A stretch of DNA of 64,000 nucleotides from an uncultured Oscillibacter sp. Its GTDB lineage: Bacteria; Bacillota; Clostridia; Oscillospirales; Oscillospiraceae. The stretch covers positions 1-64,000 of the forward strand of contig CAJUDW010000010.1 of assembly GCA_910584995.1 (NCBI GenBank). Reading direction: 5' to 3'. The notes beneath the pieces were generated by a model that did not search any database, was not told the DNA's origin, and saw nothing but the letters and a program-made list of their open reading frames with translations. The position numbers were made by a program, and so were the translations under genes. Below are positions 9,205 to 17,459 of this stretch, piece after piece (the stretch's first letter is position 1; every line of letters begins with the position of its first letter).

Positions 9205-9340
9205 CCGCAGCCTCTTTGTTTTGCGGTTGCCCGCATATTTACTGGCTGCGTCACGTGCCCGCGGACACGGAGGGACATCCGCCGAAAAATCGATCCTTCC
9301 CTCTCCTCGTCGTCCCGGGATATTCCCGGGCGCTGGCGCT
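9205..9340 (-). ncRNA. glmS ribozyme (glucosamine-6-phosphate riboswitch)
   Basis: Read on the minus strand, the glmS self-cleaving ribozyme core is present. It starts A|GCGCC, with the cleavage site expected between 9340 and 9339. A P2 hairpin (CCCGGGA/TCCCGGG) and GACGAGG follow, then ATCGATTTTTCGGCGGATG (9276-9294) and the P2.1 partner CCCTCC. Downstream is the P3 pair CGCAGCC/GGCTGCG (ending at 9206) enclosing a P4 hairpin and the conserved AAACAAAGAG. In known members glucosamine-6-phosphate acts as coenzyme for cleavage of the mRNA, which then is degraded. The gene lies about 115 bases downstream, as expected. Confidence 0.94.
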
Positions 9341-9403
9341 TTTGTTGGGCAGTTCCCAAGATCCTCCTTTCTCTCTGCGCTTACAAATGGTTATATTGCA
9401 GGA

Positions 9404-9426
9404 GAAGAATACATTTCGTATTCTTC
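9404..9426. promoter_or_regulatory. Perfect inverted repeat in glmS/DUF421 divergent region
   Basis: GAAGAATAC (9404-9412) and GTATTCTTC (9418-9426) form a perfect 9-base inverted repeat with a 5-base centre. It is 64 bases upstream of the ribozyme cleavage site and overlaps where a glmS -35 region would lie. It could be an operator or a hairpin. The rest of 9341-9611 holds small GC palindromes and no gene. Confidence 0.4.
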
Positions 9427-9611
9427 CGGCGGCAGCTGCTGCCGCCGCCCCGTGAAAAAAATGGGGCCGCCTGCCGGATGAAAGCCCGGACCAATTCCGG
9501 GAAAAGAGGCCGGCTTTATACCGGCTTCTGTAAACAGCAATTTTTTGCCAGGAATCCCCTGGCATGTTTCCGCCCTCCCGGACGAACACTACCGGCGGAG
9601 GGGACAAGCCT

Positions 9612-10295
9612 ATGATAACCGCATTTGCCCGCACCGTAATTTTATATTTCCTCATTATGATTGGCCTGCGGATTATGGGCAAGCGGCAGATTGGGGAACT
9701 GGAGCCCAGTGAACTGGTGCTGACAATGATGATCTCTGATTTGGCCACTGTTCCCATGCAGGATTTTGGCATCCCCCTTTTGGCAGGGGTGATCCCCATT
9801 CTGACCCTGCTGGCCCTGTCCATGCTGCTGAGCCATCTCTCTCTCCGGAGCCTGCGGTTCCGGGAGGTGATGTGCGGTACGCCTGCCATTCTTATCCGGA
9901 ACGGAGAGATCCAGCAATCCGTTATGGGGGAGAACCGCTTTACGGTGGATGAACTGCTGGAGGAACTGCGGAGCCAGGGGATCTCCCGGGTGGAGGATGT
10001 GAAATACGCGGTGCTGGAGAACTCCGGGCAGTTGTCTGTATTGCCCTGGAGCAGGGAACAGCCGCTGACCGCCGCCCAGATGGGCCTGGAGCCAGAGGAC
10101 GACGTGACGCTGCCGGTGATTCTGATCAACGACGGGCGGGTTCTCCAAAAAAATCTCAAGGCCTGCGGCAAGGATACCGCGTGGCTCCAAAAGGAACTGG
10201 AAAACCGCCGTCTGGCCGCCCCCGCCCAGGTCTTCCTTCTGACGCTGGATGAGCGGGGGGAGGTGGCCTGTGTGGAAAAGGAGGCCCGGACATGA
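9612..10295 (+). CDS. DUF421 (YetF-family) membrane protein
   Basis: A 227-residue protein of the DUF421/YetF family. The N-terminal third has hydrophobic helices (ARTVILYFLIMIGLRIMGK, ISDLATVPM, LLAGVIPILTLLALSMLL). The soluble C-terminal domain carries the family sequence GTPAILIRNGEIQ and ENRFTVDELLEELRSQGI. The start follows GGAGGGG and gives the typical MITAFARTVILYF opening; an upstream in-frame ATG lacks both. It overlaps the next gene by ATGA. YetF relatives in Bacillus are linked to sporulation or stress envelopes, but a biochemical role is not established; no specific function is claimed here. Confidence 0.9.
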   Translation: MITAFARTVILYFLIMIGLRIMGKRQIGELEPSELVLTMMISDLATVPMQDFGIPLLAGVIPILTLLALSMLLSHLSLRSLRFREVMCGTPAILIRNGEIQQSVMGENRFTVDELLEELRSQGISRVEDVKYAVLENSGQLSVLPWSREQPLTAAQMGLEPEDDVTLPVILINDGRVLQKNLKACGKDTAWLQKELENRRLAAPAQVFLLTLDERGEVACVEKEART

Positions 10296-10672
10296 GGGGG
10301 TTGCTGGGGCCGCTGGCCCTTTTATTCGCCATTCTGGCCTTTTCCCTGTGGAACAGCGCCGCCATGGCCGCAGATACAGAGCGGTGGCGGGATCAGCTGG
10401 ATCAGGTGGAGGGATTTGCCCGGGCGGAGGACTGGTCTGCCGCCGCAGAGGCCCTTGGGGACAGCTACCGGGACTGGTCCCGGCGGCAGACGTATCTGCA
10501 CGTTGTCTCCCAGCATGAAGCCGTGGACGATGCGGAGGGCATGTTTCGCCGGGCCATGGCCTACGCCGGGGCAGAGGAGGCCAGCGATTTCCGGGCCGAG
10601 ATCTCCGATCTCCGGGATCAGCTGCGGCTTCTGGCGGAGATGGAGCGGTTCAGCCTGCGGAATATCCTATGA
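10292..10672 (+). CDS. DUF4363-type small exported/membrane protein
   Basis: A 126-residue protein with one N-terminal membrane helix (LGPLALLFAILAFSLWNSA) and a helical extracytoplasmic region of about 95 residues (WRDQLDQVEGFARAEDWSAA and later HEAVDDAEGMFRRA). The pattern of paired helices with conserved Trp and Glu resembles DUF4363, which commonly sits next to DUF421 in clostridia. The start overlaps the DUF421 stop (ATGA), indicating translational coupling and probably a physical or functional partnership. The family call is by pattern and context, the function unknown. Confidence 0.75.
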   Translation: MRGLLGPLALLFAILAFSLWNSAAMAADTERWRDQLDQVEGFARAEDWSAAAEALGDSYRDWSRRQTYLHVVSQHEAVDDAEGMFRRAMAYAGAEEASDFRAEISDLRDQLRLLAEMERFSLRNIL

Positions 10673-10774
10673 GGGGCCCGCAGTTCCCGCCGGATCCCGG
10701 CAGGTGGGAACAGTATAACACAAACGGAGCCTCATGCGCAACCATATAGTTTCATAGCTGGAAGAAAAAAGAAA

Positions 10775-10803
10775 ATACCCCGGCGGAAGTTCCGCCGGGG
10801 TAT
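10775..10803. terminator. Terminator between DUF4363 and NlpC/P60 genes
   Basis: Thirteen-base perfect arms with a 3-base loop. On the minus strand the stem is followed by TTTTCTTTTTT, a strong U-tract, so it ends the NlpC/P60 gene; the stem overlaps nothing on the plus strand and may act both ways. Confidence 0.85.
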
Positions 10804-10807
10804 GGTT

Positions 10808-11704
10808 TTACAGATGGATGCCGCCTACAAAATATGTATTGTAGTATCCGCTGGTCAAATCACTCATAATCACGCCGCCGCTGCGGGAAGATGAAGAGTG
10901 GATAATCTGGCCGTTTCCGGCATACAGCCCTGCATGGGAGCAGGCCTTTCCATTGTTGCGGCCGGGTTCACAGAAGAACACCAGATCGCCGGGCTGGAGG
11001 GACCAAATGTCGTAGACCCGGGTACCCAGGCCACTCTGCCACTGGCCGGTGGCCGTGTGGGGCAGGGACACGCCGAACTGGTTGTAGACGTACATGGTGA
11101 AGCCGGAGCAGTCGAAGCCGCTGGGGGAGGCGCCGCCGTATACATACCGCGTGCCCAGGAACTGCCGGGCGTAGTCAATCACGTCGTTGGAGGAAGTTCC
11201 GGAGGCGTACCGGGTGAGGGTCAGGAAGTCGCTGCGGATGTAACCTTCCAGGCCGTCTTCGGTGTAGACGCTGTACCAGCCGTCCAGAAGGCCCGTTACG
11301 TCTACCGTGTCGTTTTCCTCCAGGCAAAGGAGGATTTCCGCGTCGGTGGAGGTATCGGCCCGGAGGTTCACCCCGTTGCCCACTACCCGGCCACAGGTCT
11401 CAAAAACGCCGTCCTCGTTAATTTCCAGGTAATCGGCGGAGACGTAACCGGTAGTACCGTTGTAGTTGATTTCATACCAGCCGTCCAGGGTATCGTCCAG
11501 CACGGCAACCACCACATCCCGATCCAGCATGGTGATGATGGAGGCGTCGGTAGAGGGCTCTGCCCGCAGGCGGAGGGAGGAACCGGTGGTGGCGCCGGCG
11601 GAATAGGCCATGTCCTCCTCGGCGGCGAAAGCGAAAGCGGTCAGCAGCAACATAGAGGCGGCGGCCAGCAAGAAGACGCGGGCCGCCCCGGCAAAGTGTC
11701 TCAT
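10808..11704 (-). CDS. Secreted SH3-domain NlpC/P60 peptidoglycan hydrolase
   Basis: A 298-residue secreted cell-wall enzyme. The signal peptide (VFLLAAASMLLLTAFAFAAEE) is followed by two bacterial SH3 domains (about 38-95 and 105-160, each with the SLRLRAEPS/GVNLRADTS start and GWYEI/GWYSV core). A C-terminal NlpC/P60 domain follows, with catalytic Cys in DCSGFTMYVYNQFG and His in CSHAGLYAGNGQIIH. Members cut the D-gamma-Glu to diaminopimelate bond in stem peptides, with SH3 domains binding the wall. Ribosome site GAAAGGAA. It appears monocistronic. Confidence 0.93.
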   Translation of the reverse strand: MRHFAGAARVFLLAAASMLLLTAFAFAAEEDMAYSAGATTGSSLRLRAEPSTDASIITMLDRDVVVAVLDDTLDGWYEINYNGTTGYVSADYLEINEDGVFETCGRVVGNGVNLRADTSTDAEILLCLEENDTVDVTGLLDGWYSVYTEDGLEGYIRSDFLTLTRYASGTSSNDVIDYARQFLGTRYVYGGASPSGFDCSGFTMYVYNQFGVSLPHTATGQWQSGLGTRVYDIWSLQPGDLVFFCEPGRNNGKACSHAGLYAGNGQIIHSSSSRSGGVIMSDLTSGYYNTYFVGGIHL

Positions 11705-11746
11705 ATGTGAAGTTCCTTTCGTAGTTCTTTCGTAGCGGGAGGGGAT

Positions 11747-12046
11747 TTATTTACCGGCCAAAGCCCGGTCCAGCCAGATGGCGGCCACGTCCATGGCGGC
11801 ATAGAGGCTGTCCTTCTCCGTCTTTTTTACAACCCGGCTGCGGGATTTTTCCGGATCCGTCAGCTGAAGCTGGACAGAGACCTTTGTGGCCAGGCGCATG
11901 TCCTGGAGTTTCTGGCTGTCCAGAACCTGCATCATGATGATATATTTCTCGGCCATTGTGCCATAGTAGATAAAGTTGTCCACCCGGCGGAGCGGGTGGC
12001 CCTTATAAACCAGACCTTCCTTTTTTGCGGACTTCGTGTCTGCCAT
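11747..12046 (-). CDS. Small protein of unknown function
   Basis: A 99-residue basic cytoplasmic protein starting MADTKSAKKEGLVYKGHPLR, with no signal peptide or membrane segment and no motif I recognise. The start is chosen for the AAGGGG site upstream, rather than an in-frame upstream codon. A near-consensus promoter ending about 25 bases upstream argues that it is a real gene. The mix of lysine-rich ends and an ordered middle (YYGTMAEKYIIMMQVLDSQK) suggests a small folded protein. Function unknown. Confidence 0.75.
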   Translation of the reverse strand: MADTKSAKKEGLVYKGHPLRRVDNFIYYGTMAEKYIIMMQVLDSQKLQDMRLATKVSVQLQLTDPEKSRSRVVKKTEKDSLYAAMDVAAIWLDRALAGK

Positions 12047-12076
12047 GGAAACACCCCTTTGAAAAATTGTAACCAA

Positions 12077-12105
12077 ATTGTAACAGAATTTTTCCGGTTT
12101 GTCAA
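12077..12105 (-). promoter_or_regulatory. Promoter of the small unknown gene
   Basis: TTGACA (12100-12105), 17-base spacer, TACAAT (12077-12082) on the minus strand; a near-perfect sigma-A promoter with a predicted start about 25 bases before the ATG. Confidence 0.85.
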
Positions 12106-12267
12106 CGAAACGACCCGGGCAATTTCACGGAAATATTCCGTTAAATTTCGGCAGTATCCACAAAAAGATGCAAAAATTCCACGGAATCAAACGTTTGTAC
12201 CCCCTTTTGGGCCAACGCTGACACCGTGGAATCCTGGTTTAACGCCTGTAAATTTTGTTACCGTTTG

Positions 12268-12513
12268 TTACTGTCCCAGATACTTTCGCACGAGAACCTG
12301 TAATAACTCATCCCGGTCCACCTTGCGGATCAAGGTCCGGGCATTGTTGTGGTTGGTGATATAGGTGGGGTCCTCGGACAGGATATAGCCTACGATCTGG
12401 TTGATGGGGTTATAGCCTTTTTCCTCCAGTGCCTGATAAACCGTGGAAAGTATCTGATGGATCTCCAGATCCTTGTCCTGGGGGATGCTGAATTTACGGG
12501 TAAAATCGTCCAT
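12268..12513 (-). CDS. ireB: IreB-family regulatory phosphoprotein (UPF0297)
   Basis: An 81-residue protein with the UPF0297/IreB signature: FSIPQDKDLEIHQILSTVYQ, EKGYNPINQIVGYILSEDP, YITNHNNARTLIRKVDRDEL. In Enterococcus IreB is a small dimer phosphorylated by the Ser/Thr kinase IreK and affects cephalosporin resistance. The start (MDDFTRKF) follows AAAGGTGG; a longer frame upstream is not supported. In many Firmicutes this gene is next to ruvX (yqgF) and a YrzB homologue; here it stands alone and ruvX is 24 kb away, so the usual cluster is broken. Its own promoter lies 50 bases upstream. Confidence 0.93.
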   Translation of the reverse strand: MDDFTRKFSIPQDKDLEIHQILSTVYQALEEKGYNPINQIVGYILSEDPTYITNHNNARTLIRKVDRDELLQVLVRKYLGQ

Positions 12514-12562
12514 AGGGAACACCACCTTTCTCTCTCTGGCAGGAGCCGCGCCAGATGACATT

Positions 12563-12591
12563 AGTATACTCGCTTTTTCCCGGGCTGTAAA
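12563..12591 (-). promoter_or_regulatory. Promoter of ireB
   Basis: TTTACA (12586-12591), 17-base spacer, TATACT (12563-12568) on the minus strand, about 50 bases upstream of the ATG. Confidence 0.8.
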
Positions 12592-12711
12592 GGCTTTCGC
12601 CCAGAAAAAAAGAAAAGATTTTTATTACAGCCGGTTCCGGAGCCTTTTAAAGGGGCTTCCGGGACGGGAACGCCCCGCCGCCAGGGAACGCCCCGGCGGC
12701 GGAGGGAGGGC

Positions 12712-15405
12712 TCAGCGCAGGACTGCGCCCAATTCCGTTTGCAGCAGTTCCAGGATGCTCTTCACATCCCCGTCGGCCTCTTCGGCAGTGAGGCTGCGGT
12801 CATCGGCCCGCAGTTCCAGGCTGAAGGCGACGCTCTTTTTCCCCTCGGGGATGCCTGTCCCGGTGTAAATATCGAACAGGGAGGCCTTTTTCAAAAGGCC
12901 CTTTGCGCCCCGGCGGATGCAGTCCTCCAGGCGGCCAACGGGGAGATCCTTATCGCAGACCAGGGCGATGTCCCGGGTGACGGCAGGGAAACGGGGCAGC
13001 GGCTGGTAGAGGGGCGTGCCGCCCATGCAGGGGAAGAGGGCGTCGAAGGAGAGTTCCGCGGTGTACAGTTCGCAGTCTGCACCGTAATTAGACGCCACCG
13101 CCGGGTGGATCTGGCCAAACACGCCCAGGAGGGTATCGCCGCTGTAGGCCTTGGCGCAGCGGCCCGGGTGGTAGGAGGGGTTCTCACGCTCCGCCTCAAA
13201 GCGGACGCCGGGGATGCGGAGGTTCTCCAGCAGGGCTTCCACTGTGCCCTTCAGGCCGAAGAAGTCCATATCACCGTAGCCGCCCAGGGAGAGGATTTTC
13301 GGCTCGTGGGCCATGCCGGAGCCGTCATTTTTGGGGAAGTAGACCCGGCCAAGTTCATAGAGCCGGGCGGATTTGTTGCGGAAGCTGTAGTTCCGGGCCA
13401 GGATTTCCAGCATGGAGGGCAGCGTGGTGGTCCGCATGATGGAGGTGTCCTCCCCCAGGGGGTTCAGGATTTTCAGGGAGTCCCGGAGGGGGGAGGAGGC
13501 AGGCAGGTTGATCTTGTCGTAATAGGCGGGGCTGATGAAGGAGTAGGTGATGATCTCATTGTACCCGGCGGCCCGGCACAGGGCGCCCAGGGTGTTTTCC
13601 GCCTTCTGCACGGGATTGTAGCCCCGGCGTTCCCCTAGGCCGGAGGCCAGGGTGCTGGGGATATTGTTGTAGCCGTGGAACCGGGCGGCCTCTTCGGCCA
13701 GATCCGCCATACCTTCCACATCCCCCCGCCAGGAGGGCACCTTGACCCGGTTTTCCCCGTCAGGCTCGAAGCCGAGCTTTTCCAGGGTGGCGTGGATTTC
13801 GGAAGCCGGGATGTCTGTGCCCAGGAGGGCGTTGATCTTGTCCGGCTCCACAGGGAGCACGGAGGGCTGGGGCACATCGTTCAGGATGTCGATCACGCCG
13901 TCCACCACTTCGCCGGCCCCCAGCATTTCGACCAGTTCGCAGGCCCGGTTCACGGCGGGGAGCGTGTTGAGGATGTCCAGGCCCTTTTCGAATTTAGCGC
14001 TGGCCTCCGTGCGCATACCCAGGGCCAGGGCGGTTTTCCGGATAGAAGCCCCGTCGAAGTTGGCGGATTCGAACACCACATTCACGGTGTCCGGAACGAT
14101 TTCGCTGTTGAGGCCGCCCATGATGCCTGCCAGGCCTACGGCCCGGGTGTCGTCGGCGATAACCAGCATACCGGAGTCCAGTTTTCGGACATTGCTGTCC
14201 AGAGTGGTGAGTTCCTCGCCGTCCCGGGCCCGGCGGACTACGATTTTCCCGCCGGTTACATAGCGGTAGTCAAAGGCGTGCATGGGCTGGCCGTACTCCA
14301 GCATGACATAGTTAGTAATGTCTACGATATTGTTGATGGGCCGGACGCCGCAGGCGCGCAGGCGCTCCCGCATCCACTTGGGGGAGGGGGCGATTTTCAC
14401 GTTCCGCACCATGCGGGCGGTGTACCGGGGGCAGAGATCCGGATCCGGGGTCTCCACGTCCAGAAGTTCCGGCAGGGCACCCTCCGCGCCGCCCTTCACC
14501 TGGGGGGTGTGAAGGCGCAGGGGTTTATTAAAGGTGACGGCGGCCTCCCGGGCCAAGCCGATGACGCTGAGGCAGTCCGGCCGGTTGGGGGTAATTTCAA
14601 ACTCCACCACATGGTCGTCTGCGCCGATGACAGGCTTGATATCGTCCCCAGGCCTGCATTCCTCCCGGAGGACGAAAATGCCGTCGGGGATGCAGTGGGG
14701 GAATTCCCGCTGCTCTGCATGGAGATCCGCCAGGGTACAGATGGTATCCGCCTTTTTATTGTAGGCCACCATGTCGCCGGTGTGGATATTTTGCAGGCGG
14801 GTGTCCGGGGAGGCGGTGGCGTCTTTCAAATCCAGGCAGGTGTGGTAGCTGCCGTCTTCCTGCGGCGCACACTCCAGTACCCGGGCGGCCACTACCGGGC
14901 CGAACACCTTGTGCCCCGGCTGGATGTCTGCCGGGATGGAGGGCTTCTCCGGGTCGATGGGGGCGTAGTCCCCCAGGATGGCGGCGGCCTCGATGACGGC
15001 ATAGGGGAAGTCCCGCTCGTCCAGGTTCAGTTCCTTCAGGGAGCAGAGCATACCCTTGGATTTGACGCCCCGGAGATTGCCCCGGGTGATGTGCTTTCCG
15101 CCAGGGAGCCAGGAGTTGTCCTTGGCCACAGGCACCAGATCCCCGGTGTGGATGTTCCACGCGCCGGTGACAATCTGGACAGGTTCAGCCTCGCCAATGT
15201 CGATTTGGCAGATCCACATATGATCGGAATTGGGGTGCCGCTCCATAGACTGGATGCGGCCCACCACCACATTGGAGATTTCCGCGCCAAGATCCTCGGT
15301 GACCTCCACCTTGGATCCGGAGATGGTCATGGCCTCGGCAAAGTCCCGGTCATTTACCGGGCCGATATCTACAAATTCCTGTAACCATTTTCGGGATAAT
15401 TTCAT
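12712..15405 (-). CDS. pheT: Phenylalanine--tRNA ligase beta subunit, enlarged
   Basis: Beta chain of the alpha2-beta2 PheRS; it edits mischarged Tyr-tRNA and binds tRNA. 897 residues, about 90-100 longer than usual (around 800). The tRNA-binding (EMAP/OB) region begins near residue 46 and appears partly repeated. VVVGRIQ, NIHTGD (84-89) and a segment ending RDFP (131-134) reappear as VVAARVL (171-177), NIHTGD (206-211) and REFP (233-236) before the normal EGIFVL-like segment. B3/B4 editing (about 290-480), B5 and the C-terminal anticodon-binding domain follow. Ribosome site AAAGGAG. It is separated from pheS by about 660 bases, which is unusual. The duplication is my reading of the protein. 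Confidence 0.96.
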   Translation of the reverse strand: MKLSRKWLQEFVDIGPVNDRDFAEAMTISGSKVEVTEDLGAEISNVVVGRIQSMERHPNSDHMWICQIDIGEAEPVQIVTGAWNIHTGDLVPVAKDNSWLPGGKHITRGNLRGVKSKGMLCSLKELNLDERDFPYAVIEAAAILGDYAPIDPEKPSIPADIQPGHKVFGPVVAARVLECAPQEDGSYHTCLDLKDATASPDTRLQNIHTGDMVAYNKKADTICTLADLHAEQREFPHCIPDGIFVLREECRPGDDIKPVIGADDHVVEFEITPNRPDCLSVIGLAREAAVTFNKPLRLHTPQVKGGAEGALPELLDVETPDPDLCPRYTARMVRNVKIAPSPKWMRERLRACGVRPINNIVDITNYVMLEYGQPMHAFDYRYVTGGKIVVRRARDGEELTTLDSNVRKLDSGMLVIADDTRAVGLAGIMGGLNSEIVPDTVNVVFESANFDGASIRKTALALGMRTEASAKFEKGLDILNTLPAVNRACELVEMLGAGEVVDGVIDILNDVPQPSVLPVEPDKINALLGTDIPASEIHATLEKLGFEPDGENRVKVPSWRGDVEGMADLAEEAARFHGYNNIPSTLASGLGERRGYNPVQKAENTLGALCRAAGYNEIITYSFISPAYYDKINLPASSPLRDSLKILNPLGEDTSIMRTTTLPSMLEILARNYSFRNKSARLYELGRVYFPKNDGSGMAHEPKILSLGGYGDMDFFGLKGTVEALLENLRIPGVRFEAERENPSYHPGRCAKAYSGDTLLGVFGQIHPAVASNYGADCELYTAELSFDALFPCMGGTPLYQPLPRFPAVTRDIALVCDKDLPVGRLEDCIRRGAKGLLKKASLFDIYTGTGIPEGKKSVAFSLELRADDRSLTAEEADGDVKSILELLQTELGAVLR

Positions 15406-15420
15406 AAATTGATTCTCCTT

Positions 15421-16065
15421 TTCGTAAGGATCCAGCTATGATGTCAGCTGGCATTGCACCCCCCCGTTTTCTCTTTTCGGAGCGCGAAAAGAGAAAACGG
15501 GCCGTGCGCGGGCCAAAAGAGAAAAGGCGCTGGCCCGAAACGGCTTGCCCGTTTCGGATAAATGCGGGGTTTACCTTCGCGCAGTGCCCTGCAATGAATT
15601 GGCTTGCAGCCCTGCGCGTCATACTGCTTGCTTTATTGGGGCTGCCTTCCCGCGAAGATGGCGCTCCTTCAGCCGTTGGCGGGGCTCAAATGGCTTCCGC
15701 CTCCCTTTCCGCCGGCTTGGCATTTGCGGGAATACCTCCGCTGGCCGCCAGGGTGCGGCGGCGCTGATAGAGGGGGAAGGAATTGCTGCTCTCCATCCAG
15801 GCACTCTATTTCAGGCGAGCCCAAAAGTGTGCCGCGGACAGAAGATATGCGTCTTTTGCCGGGCAGTTCTTGCGCATAAGCGTTTTTTTGGACAGCCCAC
15901 AGACCATTTTAAGATGAGCCGTATAGGGGCCGGAAGCCCTCCGGAGGGTTTTCTTTTTGATGCAATCAAAAAGAAAATAGGGAGGAAGATCATGATGGCA
16001 GCCGATTAAAACAGAGGCCAGACGCTTCGGCCGGGCGCCAGGGGGGGGGAGGAACTGCCCAAGGG
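15421..16065. other. Palindrome-rich spacer splitting pheS from pheT
   Basis: About 645 bases lie between the pheS stop and the pheT ribosome site, where most genomes have a short gap. No convincing gene is present; short frames exist in both directions without ribosome sites. Features seen: a 14-base palindrome (CCGTTTTCTCTTTT at 15464-15477 with its complement ending near 15500); a hairpin GGGCC/GGCCC region next to it; and near 15950-15978 TTTTCTTTTTGAT-GCA-ATCAAAAAGAAAA. It looks like an inserted non-coding repeat element. Whether other copies exist in the genome cannot be judged here. Confidence 0.5.
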
Positions 16066-17091
16066 TTAAAACTGCTCCAAAAACCGCATGTCGTTTTCAA
16101 AAATCAGCCGCATATCGCTGATTTTGTACCGTCCCAGGGCCAGCCGCTCCAGGCCCATGCCGAAGGCAAAGCCGGAATACTCCTCCGGGTCAATGCCGCA
16201 GTTCCGCAGGACCTTCGGATGCACCATGCCCGCACCCAGGATCTCAATCCAGCCCTCGCCCTTGCAGGTGGAGCAGCCCTTGCCGCCGCATTTGTGGCAC
16301 CGGATATCTACCTCGCAGCTGGGCTCGGTGAAGGGGAAGTGGTGGGGCCGGAACCGCGTCTGGGTCTCGGGCCCGTAAATCTCCCGGATAACGGCATTCA
16401 GCGTACCTTTCAAATCCGCCATGGTGATGCCCTTATCCACCACGAGGCCTTCGATCTGATGGAACATGGGGGAGTGGGTAGCGTCTACCTCGTCCTTCCG
16501 GTAGACCCGCCCGGCGGAGATCATGCGGATAGGCACGCCGTAGCCCTCCATGGCCCGGATCTGCATGGGAGAGGTCTGGGACCGGAGCAGGACGGAGGAG
16601 TCCTCCTCCAGGTAGAAGGTGTCTGTCCAGTCCCGGGAGGGATGGTTTTCCGGGGCGTTGAGTTTGGTGAAGTTGTAATCCGCCTGTTCAATCTCCGGGC
16701 CGTCCATGATCTCAAAGCCCATGTTCAGGAAAATTTCCTTCATCTCGTCCAAAACCGTGTACATGGGGTGCTTGTGGCCCTGGACGGGCTTCCTGCCGGG
16801 GATTGTCACGTCCACGGCCTCCAGCTTCAGCTTTGCTTCCATGGCCTTTTGGGAGAGGGCTGCGGATTGGCCTTCAATGGCCGCCTCCAGGGCGGCGCGG
16901 ACGTCGTTGGCCATCTGGCCCATGGCGGGGCGTTCCTCCGGGGAGAGTTTGCCCATCTGCTTGAGGACGGCGGTCAGTTCGCCCTTTTTGCCCAGGTACT
17001 TTACCCGCAGGGCCTCCAGATCCGGCCCTGCCTGGACGGCGGTTATGGCCTCCAGGGCGCTTTGGCGAATGGTCTCCAGTTGTGCTTTCAT
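16066..17091 (-). CDS. pheS: Phenylalanine--tRNA ligase alpha subunit
   Basis: Catalytic alpha chain of PheRS. 341 residues, normal length. An N-terminal coiled coil (MKAQLETIRQSALEAI onward, about 1-90) is followed by the class II core: motif 1 region (MGFEIMDGPEIE near 120), motif 2 (RVYRKDEVDATHSPMFHQIEG near 200-220), the F-P-F loop (PHHFPFTEPSCEVD) and motif 3 (GFAFGMGLERLALGRY near 310). A CHKCGGKGCSTCKG cysteine cluster is present. The start follows AAAGGAG; a longer open frame runs into the T-box and is not used. It is transcribed under a T-box leader. Confidence 0.97.
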   Translation of the reverse strand: MKAQLETIRQSALEAITAVQAGPDLEALRVKYLGKKGELTAVLKQMGKLSPEERPAMGQMANDVRAALEAAIEGQSAALSQKAMEAKLKLEAVDVTIPGRKPVQGHKHPMYTVLDEMKEIFLNMGFEIMDGPEIEQADYNFTKLNAPENHPSRDWTDTFYLEEDSSVLLRSQTSPMQIRAMEGYGVPIRMISAGRVYRKDEVDATHSPMFHQIEGLVVDKGITMADLKGTLNAVIREIYGPETQTRFRPHHFPFTEPSCEVDIRCHKCGGKGCSTCKGEGWIEILGAGMVHPKVLRNCGIDPEEYSGFAFGMGLERLALGRYKISDMRLIFENDMRFLEQF

Positions 17092-17156
17092 ACGCGATAA
17101 CTCCTTTGTTTGGATTTCCATATGCCGGTTCAACAGCGGGGGAGGGCCCGGCCAAT

Positions 17157-17424
17157 AAAAAACGCCCTCCGTCCCACAGACTGGGACGAAAGGCAAACCC
17201 TTCCGCGGTACCACCCAAATTCGCGCCGGTCCGGCGCGCGCTCGACGCCCCTGTAACGGGGGGCTTCCGGCCGTGTCTCCACGGCGGCTCCCGGGCGAAC
17301 CAAACGACACGCGCCAAGGCGGCTTTCAGCCGGCGGCCGCCTCTCTCTTGGGTGCGCAAACTCGTTATTTTCCCGTTCATCGCTGCTGTAAAAAACTGTA
17401 TCCGGCGGCTGTCCGCCGCCATAT
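17157..17424 (-). ncRNA. T-box riboswitch leader of pheST
   Basis: The core GGGTGGTACCGCGG is at 17203-17216 on the minus strand. It is followed by a 13-base-pair terminator stem (GCCTTTCGTCCCA with TGGGACGGAGGGC) and six T. A Stem I-sized structured stretch runs from the core to the promoter start near 17424. tRNA-Phe specificity is inferred from the downstream genes. Confidence 0.93.
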
Positions 17425-17430
17425 TTCCCA

Positions 17431-17459
17431 TTTATACCATACCGTGTGGAGAAATGCAA
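17431..17459 (-). promoter_or_regulatory. Promoter of pheS T-box transcript
   Basis: TTGCAT (17454-17459), 17-base spacer, TATAAA (17431-17436) on the minus strand, immediately upstream of the T-box leader. Confidence 0.8.

Noticed and set aside
15438..16009. Several 60-150 codon frames in the pheS-pheT spacer
   Set aside because: Overlapping, Arg/Pro/Ser-rich, without ribosome sites, and crossing perfect hairpins; better explained as a non-coding repeat.
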